NCBI GenBank assembly: GCA_030601645.1
Contig: JAUWBQ010000011.1
Location: 1 to 19,425, forward strand
From: Candidatus Bathyarchaeota archaeon
GTDB lineage: Archaea; Thermoproteota; Bathyarchaeia; TCS64
DNA: 19,425 nucleotides
Direction: 5' to 3'
In this document: positions 6,858 through 13,080 of the stretch, one piece after another
Layout: the number at the start of each line of letters is the position of its first letter
Position numbering within the stretch: the stretch's first letter is position 1
Translations under genes and position numbers: made by a program
The notes under the pieces: model-generated
Seen by the model: only the letters and a program-made list of their open reading frames with translations
Told to the model about the DNA's origin: nothing
Databases searched by the model: none

Positions 6858-8593
6858 GGCCCGGCCTCCTTGAGGCGCATCAGCAAATCGACGGCTTCGT
6901 CGACTCCGAGCACGTCCCCGGGGAGGCCGTGGTGGGAGAGCCTGGAGAAGATCTTAGTTATCTCGGGAGGCGAGACGGACGCCCTCTCCATAGCCTCTGC
7001 GTCGGTCATTATCTCCTTCGTGGACCCGTCCGCGGTGATACCGCCGTCGGCCATGAGGACTATCCTGGGCTTGCACTCGGCCACGAACTCCACGTCGTGG
7101 GTGACTATGATAGTGGTCTTCCCCTGGGTCCTCAGCTGCATGAGGAAGTGCCGGAGCAACTCCTTCTGTGCGTAGTCCTGGCCTATGGTTGGCTCGTCGA
7201 GGACCACTATCTCGGGGTCCCACGCCAGGACTGAGGCGAGGGCCACCCTCTTCCGCTCCCCTCCGCTCAGGATGAAGGGGCTCGACTTCCGGTATTGTTC
7301 GAGGTTGAGGAGGTTGAGGGCCCAGTCCACCCTCTTCTCGACCACTTCCTTCTCGAAGCCGAAGTTGTTCAGGGCGAAGCTGATCTCGGATTCCACGTTC
7401 TCTGAGAAGAGCTGGTCGTCCGGGTTCTGGAAGACCAGCCCCACCTTCCGGGAGAGGGAGGCGACGCTTACCTGGGAAACGTCTACGCCGTCGACTATTA
7501 TTCGACCTTCCTGGGGCCTGAGGAGGCCGTTGAAATGTTTAACCAGGGTTGTCTTCCCTGCGCCGTTCTCTCCCATGATGGCGACGAACTCCCCTTTGTG
7601 GATGGTTAGGGAGACGCCGTTGAGGGCCTGGACTCCGCTCGGGTAGGTGTAAGAGACGTCCTCCACCCGGATGATGGGGCTCATGTTGTGCTCCCCCGTG
7701 AACCCCTCCAGGTCCTGGACGACCGTCTTTTTAACGCGTCTGACATCCATCGGCGGGATGTTCCTCTCCAGCTGCTCAATGAAGGAGTCAGGGGAGAGGG
7801 GGAGCGGCTCGAAAGCAAGACCCCTCTGGTTCAGCCGCTTGGAGAGTTCTAGGATCTTGGGGATGCCGACTCCCGTCAGCCGGGTCTCTTCCAGCGTGAA
7901 GACTTCCTCTGGGGCGCCTGTCCTCAGGATCTGACCGTCTGAAACTAGGATCACCCTGTCTACGTATTGCGATGCGAGGTCGACCCGGTGCTCTATCAGT
8001 ATGATGGTAATGCCATGATCCCTGTTCAGAACCTCCAGCACCTTGAATATGCGGATGGCCCCCAGGGGATCCAGGAAGGATGTGGGCTCGTCAAGAACCA
8101 GGAGTTTAGGCCTCATGGCTAGGATGGAGGCTATTGAGAGCCTCTGCTTCTGCCCCCCCGAGAGCTCGTGGGTGCCCCTCTCCCTCAGGTGGCTTATCCC
8201 TGTTTTTTCCAGGGCCCAGTCGATGTCCTCGAGCATCAGTTCTTTTGGGATGCCGAGGTTTTCGAGGCCGAATGCCACGTCCTTCTCGACGGTGAGGGCG
8301 AATATCTGGTTGTCCGGGTTCTGGAATATGAGGCCCACATTCTGGGCCAGTTTCGCCGTCGAGTTCTCCCTTGTGGAGAGGCCTGTGACCGTGACCTCTC
8401 CTTCGAGTTCTCCGTGGTAGAAGTGGGGGATGAGGCCGTTGAGGCATCTGCAGAAGGTGGTCTTGCCGCAGCCGCTGGGGCCGGTTAAGAGGATAAATTC
8501 ACCCTCGTCGACGGTGAGGTCTACGCCTCTCAGGGCCTGGGCTCTGGCGTTGGGATACGAGTAGTGCAGGTCTCTGATCTCGACGATGCCCAA
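6854..8593 (-). CDS. ECF transporter duplicated ATPase EcfA-EcfA' (fused)
   Basis: A 579-residue protein with two complete ABC ATPase domains that power the ECF importer. Domain 1 has Walker A GPSGCGKTT (38-46), signature LSGGQ (144-148), Walker B LLVLDE (164-169) and switch histidine H202. Domain 2 has GENGAGKTT (341-349), LSGGE (442-446), VVLDE (463-467) and H499. Both sites look intact. A linker of about 70 residues joins them, so one chain replaces the usual EcfA1/EcfA2 pair. The start is TTG, supported by GGGAGAG a few bases upstream and by the absence of any in-frame ATG before an upstream stop. The gene lies just outside the left end of the mobile element; its TATA box is on the host side. 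Confidence 0.93.
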   Translation of the reverse strand: MGIVEIRDLHYSYPNARAQALRGVDLTVDEGEFILLTGPSGCGKTTFCRCLNGLIPHFYHGELEGEVTVTGLSTRENSTAKLAQNVGLIFQNPDNQIFALTVEKDVAFGLENLGIPKELMLEDIDWALEKTGISHLRERGTHELSGGQKQRLSIASILAMRPKLLVLDEPTSFLDPLGAIRIFKVLEVLNRDHGITIILIEHRVDLASQYVDRVILVSDGQILRTGAPEEVFTLEETRLTGVGIPKILELSKRLNQRGLAFEPLPLSPDSFIEQLERNIPPMDVRRVKKTVVQDLEGFTGEHNMSPIIRVEDVSYTYPSGVQALNGVSLTIHKGEFVAIMGENGAGKTTLVKHFNGLLRPQEGRIIVDGVDVSQVSVASLSRKVGLVFQNPDDQLFSENVESEISFALNNFGFEKEVVEKRVDWALNLLNLEQYRKSSPFILSGGERKRVALASVLAWDPEIVVLDEPTIGQDYAQKELLRHFLMQLRTQGKTTIIVTHDVEFVAECKPRIVLMADGGITADGSTKEIMTDAEAMERASVSPPEITKIFSRLSHHGLPGDVLGVDEAVDLLMRLKEAGP

Positions 8594-8621
8594 GGGTCTC
8601 TCCCTAACTGACCTCGAATTC

Positions 8622-8631
8622 CGTTAAAAAG
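8622..8631 (-). promoter_or_regulatory. TATA-like box of the ECF ATPase gene
   Basis: TTTTTAACGG on the minus strand, 29-38 nt before the TTG start. It lies about 23 bp outside the left end of the element, so integration left this promoter intact. Confidence 0.4.
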
Positions 8632-8653
8632 GATAGCTTCCAACATATTAGTT

Positions 8654-8666
8654 ATATCTATAGTAT
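8654..8666 (+). repeat. attL core (13-bp direct repeat, left copy)
   Basis: ATATCTATAGTAT, identical to 11191-11203; the bases on either side differ (t..c here, g..g at the right). It contains the palindromic hexamer CTATAG. It also falls 14-26 nt before the GTG at 8680, so it could act as a weak TATA element for the integrated integrase body. Confidence 0.85.
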
Positions 8667-8671
8667 CGGAA

Positions 8672-8688
8672 AATTTTCTGTGGTAATA
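8672..8688 (+). repeat. Left inverted-repeat arm of the element
   Basis: AATTTTCTGTGGTAATA, inverted relative to 11164-11180 with one mismatch in 17. It lies 5 nt inside the left core. In the circle the two arms would flank the core as an inverted pair separated by 28 nt, a layout suited to recombinase binding. Confidence 0.75.
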
Positions 8689-10005
8689 TATGGGAATAGA
8701 ACCAAGGCCGATTGGAAACAAGAACTGAGAGATAAGTTTCGTTCGTCTGGCCTTAAACAGATGACGGCACGCAATTATGCTTGTCAATTGCTCTCGTTTT
8801 GTGAGTTGGTAAGCGATATTCGTTTGCCGTTTATCGTCAGACCAGACACGCTCCTAGAGATGGAGCTTGAAGAGATAGAGGATTTGGCTGAGGAGCATTG
8901 TAGGCGCTTTGATGGTGGTCGTGTGGTTGATGTTAGTTCTCGTTTGCCTTTGGATACCCCGATTTTCAGATATTCTAAAGCGGCGTATCGGGTGCCGCCC
9001 AAGAGGCTCAATATACAAATTTCGGCTTTGAAAAAGTGGTTGCACATTAACTGGAGAAATTCCAAAGTTCGGCTTAAGAATCCGAGGTTGTTCAGGCAGT
9101 TTAAATTCGATAGGACGAGCAGGCTTAACTCGGGACTTAGAGAGGAGCGGCTGTCAATTGAGCAGGTGGCTAAAATATTTTCGATGGCGGATGGTGCGGA
9201 TAGCATCGTATTCGGATTCTATGTTTTGATGGCCTTCAGGCCCAGCCTCATCCCAGCGATTAAGGTCAAGCATTTACACCCTTGGTCATATGAGATTAAA
9301 GAGGGCGTTTTCAAGTGGATGAATATTCCGCCTTTGTTAATTGTCCCTCATCAGGATGAGATGGGCAATCATTTGATCGGTAATAAGGCCAGCTTTGAAT
9401 ATCCATTATTCATACCTACGGCTATCGCTCGGAGGATCGAGATTTGGATAAATGACTTTTACGAAGTCGTTACGCCTGAAAGCAAGCTGAACCCAGCCGA
9501 CAACAGTAGTGATGTTTACTACATCATGAAAAAGTATTTTCATAAAATTGGCTTTAATGGCCGACCTTATATGGCTCGGAAATTTGCCAGCGATACTGTG
9601 TTGAAGCAACTCGAATATGGTGAGAAGGGAGACGTGCTCCTTAAAGAGACGATGTGCGGCCATAAAAAAGGAGTCCAGCAGATTTATGATATCCTCTCTG
9701 GCTTAAACGAGGAGAAGATACTTGGATGGCAAAAGCACTACGTTAGAACTGTTGATATTTTTGTAAATGAAAATATCTTTAATATCAATCCTACCAAAGA
9801 CTTGAAGGCCGCAAGGATATTATTTGACTTAGCAGCCGATCTAGGCATTGATGTGACCCATATTTTCGTGAAATTAGAAGAGGGTAACATGGACCTTAAT
9901 ACCTTCAGAGGGCAAGTCGCTACAATCATACAGCGAGGTCGAGATAATCGATTTGAGTCGATGATTAGGCGGATAGTGCGTCAGGAGGTAAATATCCTAG
10001 ATTGA
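8680..10005 (+). CDS. int: Tyrosine recombinase / SSV-type integrase, C-terminal catalytic part (int(C))
   Basis: Residues numbered from GTG 8680 (441 aa). An N-terminal helical SAM-like DNA-binding part (about 15-125, with GLKQMTARNYACQLLSFCEL) precedes a catalytic domain. Candidate catalytic residues are R187 (LMAFRPSLIP, box I), R300 in YMARKF (the HxxR box, with Tyr replacing His), G327-H328 in MCGHKK, and nucleophile Y336 in GVQQIYDI. About 100 residues follow the tyrosine, longer than in XerA-type enzymes. There is no in-frame ATG before the host stop at 8605. The natural start is inferred to be the ATG at 11145, across the attachment site, which would add 24 residues. Because only these few residues are lost, the integrated form may still make active enzyme from the GTG. 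Confidence 0.85.
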   Translation: MVIYGNRTKADWKQELRDKFRSSGLKQMTARNYACQLLSFCELVSDIRLPFIVRPDTLLEMELEEIEDLAEEHCRRFDGGRVVDVSSRLPLDTPIFRYSKAAYRVPPKRLNIQISALKKWLHINWRNSKVRLKNPRLFRQFKFDRTSRLNSGLREERLSIEQVAKIFSMADGADSIVFGFYVLMAFRPSLIPAIKVKHLHPWSYEIKEGVFKWMNIPPLLIVPHQDEMGNHLIGNKASFEYPLFIPTAIARRIEIWINDFYEVVTPESKLNPADNSSDVYYIMKKYFHKIGFNGRPYMARKFASDTVLKQLEYGEKGDVLLKETMCGHKKGVQQIYDILSGLNEEKILGWQKHYVRTVDIFVNENIFNINPTKDLKAARILFDLAADLGIDVTHIFVKLEEGNMDLNTFRGQVATIIQRGRDNRFESMIRRIVRQEVNILD

Positions 10006-10014
10006 ACAAGAAAG

Positions 10015-10061
10015 TGCGCGCGCGGGCACACGCATGGATTCGATGCGCGCGAACCTTTTTT
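10015..10061 (+). terminator. CG-rich stem followed by T6, after the integrase gene
   Basis: CGCGCGC (10017-10023) can pair with GCGCGCG (10045-10051), and six Ts follow at 10056-10061. This looks like a terminator for the integrase transcript. The same CG tracts may have another role, discussed in the findings. Confidence 0.4.
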
Positions 10062-10070
10062 ATATATATA
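10061..10070 (+). promoter_or_regulatory. TATA box of the element nuclease gene
   Basis: TATATATATA lies 25-34 nt before the ATG at 10095, as expected for a leaderless or very short-leader archaeal transcript. Confidence 0.6.
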
Positions 10071-10094
10071 ACTCTAAAAAGATATTGAGAAAAA

Positions 10095-10943
10095 ATGGCT
10101 TTCCAGAAACTTGTAGATACCTATAAGAAACAAGGATTTGAGATAAAAGGGCGAAGGACTACAAAATTAGCTAAATGGGCAAGTATAATAAAAAAAAGAG
10201 AAGGATGGTTTACATCTAGTTATGACTTTATTTATTTTTACTTTGTAGATGGAAACGTTAAACTTGAGCATATGAACGACTTCCTGAAAAGATACTCAAA
10301 AATTTATGATGAAAGTAAATTTGATGATCGGGATCAAGCGATCTTAGTATACACAGGCGATTTTAATACGAGAGAATTTAGAACTCTAGCAAAAAATGTT
10401 TTAACAGAAGATGAATATAAATTAATGAAATTAAAAAAATTAAAGCCCATAGTTACAAAAAAGAGTGCAAAAAGAATTAAATCAAAACGAGTAGAAAAAG
10501 AAGAAGTTAAAGAAAAAATCACAATAGAAAAAGAGACAAAAAGAACAATTGTTGAACAAGCAGAAATATCTGTTAAAAATATAAAAAGAAATATAAACAA
10601 TTGGAAGAATGTTGCTCCAAAAATTACTGGTAAAGGAAAAGAGGCGAAAATGACCTTATCTATGACTGGATATCTAGCTAGTAAGTTTCCGGAGATATCA
10701 TTGGAACAAAAAGTTGGGGGGAATCGTGTTGATGCAGTAGTGGGAAAAATAGGTATTGAAGCTAAATATAGACCAAATCAAAGTGAAATTAATAGATTGT
10801 ATGGTCAAGTGGATGATTATTTAAGATATTTAGATCATATTATCGTTGTATTCTACGATACAAATCAATCAATGATAAACAATTTCAAACGTAAAATTAA
10901 AACTGGAGGATATCATGAACAAGTTACTGTAGTAAATGTATAA
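10095..10943 (+). CDS. Putative PD-(D/E)XK nuclease, cargo of the element
   Basis: A 282-residue protein with three parts: an N-terminal globular domain of no recognised family (1-105), a lysine/glutamate-rich likely coiled linker (about 106-165), and a C-terminal domain with a restriction-endonuclease-like signature. That signature is D213 in RVDAVVG, E222-x-K224 in GIEAKY, then Q238-x3-Y242 in GQVDDYL, the D...ExK...QxxxY pattern also seen in RecB-like nucleases. E204 may be a further acidic residue. The strand-like IIVVFYD follows. It likely cuts or resolves DNA; target preference is unknown and no methyltransferase accompanies it. GC is about 30%, far below the integrase and host, so it may have a separate origin. 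CG tracts lie on both sides. Superfamily call is by motif only. Confidence 0.65.
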   Translation: MAFQKLVDTYKKQGFEIKGRRTTKLAKWASIIKKREGWFTSSYDFIYFYFVDGNVKLEHMNDFLKRYSKIYDESKFDDRDQAILVYTGDFNTREFRTLAKNVLTEDEYKLMKLKKLKPIVTKKSAKRIKSKRVEKEEVKEKITIEKETKRTIVEQAEISVKNIKRNINNWKNVAPKITGKGKEAKMTLSMTGYLASKFPEISLEQKVGGNRVDAVVGKIGIEAKYRPNQSEINRLYGQVDDYLRYLDHIIVVFYDTNQSMINNFKRKIKTGGYHEQVTVVNV

Positions 10944-11110
10944 TATTTAGCGCGCGCAGCGTACATAGAACAAGTAAGTCAAGCGTTGTATCGATTTGAC
11001 ACAAGCATAACAATACACAACAGATTGAGCTAAAACGCCCGTTTTTGAGCGCTTTTCGGCGTTTATATACGCGCGCGCGCGTTTGCATGCGTAAGCTATT
11101 CTTAGCAATC
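10944..11110. other. Non-coding segment of the element with CG tracts and an inverted repeat
   Basis: It lies between the nuclease stop and the split integrase promoter. It contains GCGCGCGC (10950-10957), an inverted repeat AAACGCC/GGCGTTT (11033-11039 and 11058-11064) whose loop holds AGCGCT, and the perfect 14-bp palindrome ACGCGCGCGCGCGT (11069-11082) inside a 19-nt alternating purine-pyrimidine run (11064-11082). It is a candidate origin or regulatory region of the circle. No ORF is convincing. Confidence 0.55.
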
Positions 11111-11118
11111 TTTAAGAT
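11111..11118 (+). promoter_or_regulatory. TATA-like box of the full-length integrase (right end of element)
   Basis: TTTAAGAT lies 27-34 nt before the ATG at 11145. In the circle it would drive the intact 465-residue integrase. In the chromosome it is separated from the catalytic part. Confidence 0.5.
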
Positions 11119-11163
11119 CTGGTCTATGCATACACTTACTCGCCATGAAGACTGAAATGGAAT

Positions 11164-11180
11164 TATTACCGCAGAAAATT
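11164..11180 (-). repeat. Right inverted-repeat arm of the element
   Basis: The minus strand reads AATTTTCTGCGGTAATA, matching 8672-8688 at 16 of 17 positions. It lies 10 nt inside the right core, against 5 nt on the left, so the rebuilt attP is slightly asymmetric. Confidence 0.75.
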
Positions 11181-11190
11181 ACTGGCCCTG

Positions 11191-11203
11191 ATATCTATAG
11201 TAT
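11191..11203 (+). repeat. attR core (13-bp direct repeat, right copy)
   Basis: ATATCTATAGTAT, identical to 8654-8666. Host sequence resumes immediately after it with the stem-loop at 11204-11237. Confidence 0.85.
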
Positions 11204-11237
11204 GTGCCCTCAGAGGCTTCGACCATTCTGAGCGCAC
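11204..11237 (-). terminator. Stem-loop at the 3' end of the DHH gene, bordering the insertion site
   Basis: GTGCCCTCAG (11204-11213) and CTGAGCGCAC (11228-11237) pair at 9 of 10 positions across a 14-nt loop. It lies 12 nt after the DHH stop on that gene's strand and leads into the AT-rich att core, so it may be a 3' end or processing signal. The element is inserted right against it. Confidence 0.45.
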
Positions 11238-11249
11238 AGAGATGTACCG

Positions 11250-12242
11250 TCATTCCTTCAGATTCGAAGATATGATGCTAACGGCCCTCTTCAGGAGTGC
11301 ATCGAGGTCTCCTCTACAATTCACGCCCGCAGCCGTCGGATGGCCGCTCCCCGCCCCCCTGAACTCCTTGCCGAGGATCTGGGCAACGTCGCCCCCGAGA
11401 TGGACGCCCGTCTCCCGATAAAACCGGTCTGTGGCCCTCAGGCTCGCCCTCAGTTCCTTCTTGTCCTTCCCGGCCACTATCGAGACATCGGCTCCCAGCC
11501 GGATCAGAGACCTGGCCGCCGAAGCCTGGAAAGAGCTCAGGCGAGAGACGGCGATGGCCCATCCATGAACATCGTGGAGCTCCATCCTCTGAGCCGCCTT
11601 CAGCCTGGCAATTTTCTCCGAGCGGCTGCTATCCGAGACCAGCATGGACAGGATACCCTCAAGGGGACCATCGATCTCGAGGAGTTTGGAGGCGGATCTC
11701 AGCGTCTGCGACGTCCCCAAAGAGAAATGCTTAGAGTCATAGGCGATCCCGACGAGGAGGGCCCGGGCTACGTCTGGGGGAGGAGTGACGCCGAACCCCT
11801 CGTAGAGATTGTGGACTATCTCACAGGTGGAGGATGCGGACTCGTCTACGATGTGGCATGTGGCTATCGCGGCGACGGTCTGATGGGGGGCGTGATGGTC
11901 GATGAACACTTTCGGTACGACGGCGGACGCCACCGCCTCACCTAGCTCTTCCAGCTGGTTCAGAGTGGCTGTGTCGACGACCACGATCGCATCGGCTTCA
12001 TCGATGGATGGAGCCTCTGAAGCCTCGATGCCTATTTCCTCCATGACCGCCCTCGAGAGGCGGCTGGCCCCCCCCGGCAAAACGATGAAGGCATCAACAG
12101 ACGGATCCAGAGCCTTCGCGAGATCCGAGACCCCATAGGCGGCGCAAACAGCATCGGGATCGGCGTTATGGTGGCAGAGGATAAGTACTCTGCCTCTCAG
12201 GAGCTCCTTAAGTCGTTCCAGTTCGTTGGCCGTGACGGTCAA
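11250..12242 (-). CDS. DHH/DHHA1 family phosphoesterase
   Basis: A 330-residue protein of the RecJ/NrnA superfamily, which hydrolyses phosphodiester bonds with Mn2+, typically in short oligonucleotides, ssDNA or cyclic dinucleotides. Metal motifs are HHNADPDA (24-31), D90 in VVVDT, DHH at 115-117 (FIDHHAPH) and D169 in GIAYDSKHF. The DHHA1 motif GSGHPTAAG is at 298-306. All key residues are present. No membrane segment or extra domain is seen, so a nanoRNase-like or archaeal RecJ-like activity is plausible; the substrate is not decidable. It starts at TTG, since no ATG precedes motif I. It is divergent from the PAC2 gene. Confidence 0.88.
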   Translation of the reverse strand: MTVTANELERLKELLRGRVLILCHHNADPDAVCAAYGVSDLAKALDPSVDAFIVLPGGASRLSRAVMEEIGIEASEAPSIDEADAIVVVDTATLNQLEELGEAVASAVVPKVFIDHHAPHQTVAAIATCHIVDESASSTCEIVHNLYEGFGVTPPPDVARALLVGIAYDSKHFSLGTSQTLRSASKLLEIDGPLEGILSMLVSDSSRSEKIARLKAAQRMELHDVHGWAIAVSRLSSFQASAARSLIRLGADVSIVAGKDKKELRASLRATDRFYRETGVHLGGDVAQILGKEFRGAGSGHPTAAGVNCRGDLDALLKRAVSIISSNLKE

Positions 12243-12262
12243 CTCAGACGCATATTATGTCT

Positions 12263-12268
12263 AGGAGG
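12263..12268 (+). promoter_or_regulatory. Strong Shine-Dalgarno-like AGGAGG before an alternative PAC2 start
   Basis: AGGAGG sits 8 nt before the TTG at 12277, which is in frame with the PAC2 gene and would add 20 residues. It competes with the ATG at 12337, favoured by the TATA box at 12297-12305 and by family N-termini. Confidence 0.35.
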
Positions 12269-12296
12269 AATTAACCTTGACGGCGCATACGGGCGA

Positions 12297-12305
12297 TTTT
12301 TTAAA
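12297..12305 (+). promoter_or_regulatory. TATA-like box of the PAC2-family gene
   Basis: TTTTTTAAA lies 32-40 nt before the ATG at 12337, which supports that codon as the start with a leader of about 10 nt. Confidence 0.45.
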
Positions 12306-12336
12306 CCCAGCCCCCCAATTCTATCCCGGAATCCAC

Positions 12337-13080
12337 ATGTCTGACAAGGTCGATATTGTCGAGGTAAGCCCTGTCAAGAATAACAAGCCCACGGTGATCA
12401 TAGGGTTCACCGGCCCCGGCTACATTGGAAACACTGCTCTGATGTACGTGGTAAGGATCAAGGGGTTCGCCCAGCGGGCCCATGTCAAATCCCACCTGAT
12501 CCCGCCTATGATGCTCCTGATCGGCGGGACCCCCACGCCCGTCTTCAGGATCTACGGCGACGATAAGGATGAGTTACTTTTCGTGATGTCGGAGGCGCTG
12601 ATCGCCCCCGAGAACGCCTGGGCCATAGGCCTCAAAGTCATGGAATGGCTCAAGGAGAAGGGCGTCAGGAAGATCGTCTCCATCGAGGGGATGCCCTTCG
12701 GACCCGTGGGTGACAAGAGGCCCATCTTCGGCTACAGTACCCCCAAGACAAACCTGACGAAGTACGGCGTCCAGCCGACCGTCGAGGGAGGGATCTCCGG
12801 GATAAACGCCGTCATGCTGGAAGAATCCATGAACAAAGGGATATCGTGGGTGACCCTCTTCGTCCCCACCGCACAGGCTCAGACCATAGACTACGGTGGG
12901 GCTGCAGCGGCGATTGAGGTGCTCAACAAGATGTTCAAACTGGGGGTCGATACGGCCCCCCTGAAGAAGAGCGATGACATCAGGAGGCAGATGATGGAGA
13001 GGGCGGCGAAAGGCGGGCAGAAAGGCTTCCTGGACTCCCTGAGGAGGCGCCTCCCGGACTCAGGGACCCCTAGCGTTTGA
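12337..13080 (+). CDS. PAC2 family protein (archaeal proteasome assembly chaperone homologue)
   Basis: A 247-residue cytosolic protein of the PAC2/PbaB-like family. Typical pieces are VIIGFTGPGYIGNTALMYVV near the N-terminus, EWLKEKGVRKIVSIEGMPF in the middle, and a late helix with DDIRRQMMERAAK. Relatives of this family assist 20S proteasome assembly or act as ATP-independent chaperones. It lies about 4 kb from psmA, which fits a link to proteasomes but does not prove one. I prefer the ATG at 12337; a TTG at 12277 with a good ribosome site is the alternative. Its 3' end overlaps that of the convergent prefoldin gene by 21 bp. Confidence 0.82.
   Translation: MSDKVDIVEVSPVKNNKPTVIIGFTGPGYIGNTALMYVVRIKGFAQRAHVKSHLIPPMMLLIGGTPTPVFRIYGDDKDELLFVMSEALIAPENAWAIGLKVMEWLKEKGVRKIVSIEGMPFGPVGDKRPIFGYSTPKTNLTKYGVQPTVEGGISGINAVMLEESMNKGISWVTLFVPTAQAQTIDYGGAAAAIEVLNKMFKLGVDTAPLKKSDDIRRQMMERAAKGGQKGFLDSLRRRLPDSGTPSV

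Larger units (their letters stand above)
8654..11203. mobile_element. Small SSV-type integrative element with split integrase and a putative nuclease
   Basis: Bounded by a perfect 13-bp direct repeat (ATATCTATAGTAT at 8654-8666 and 11191-11203). One repeat plus the interior gives a 2,537-bp circle. Joining the ends at the repeat fuses the frame beginning at ATG 11145 to the integrase frame: 59 + 1,339 nt = 1,398 nt = 466 codons including stop, with no internal stop. This is the arrangement of SSV-type integrases, whose attP lies inside the integrase gene and which are split by integration. Composition supports transfer: the integrase is about 45% GC and the nuclease about 30%, against GC-rich neighbours. 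Recognisable content is only the integrase, a PD-(D/E)XK protein and two non-coding segments with CG tracts. No Rep, capsid or partition gene is visible, so replication may rely on the host or a helper. Confidence 0.88.
11145..11203 (+). pseudogene. int: Integrase 5' stub, int(N), severed by integration
   Basis: ATG-initiated codons reading MKTEMELLPQKITGPDIYS up to the core repeat. In the chromosome the frame crosses the core and ends in host DNA at a TGA (11229-11231), giving a 28-residue product whose last residues are host-encoded. In the circle the same frame continues in phase into int(C) at 8667 (..DIYSIGKFSVVIYGNR..). The uninterrupted phase across both ends, together with the upstream TATA-like box, is the evidence that this is the natural start of the integrase. 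The stub holds only 19-20 residues, shorter than typical SSV-type int(N). Confidence 0.75.

Noticed and set aside
10095..10943. Reading the element nuclease as a restriction-modification enzyme
   Set aside because: No methyltransferase or specificity gene accompanies it within the element or its flanks.
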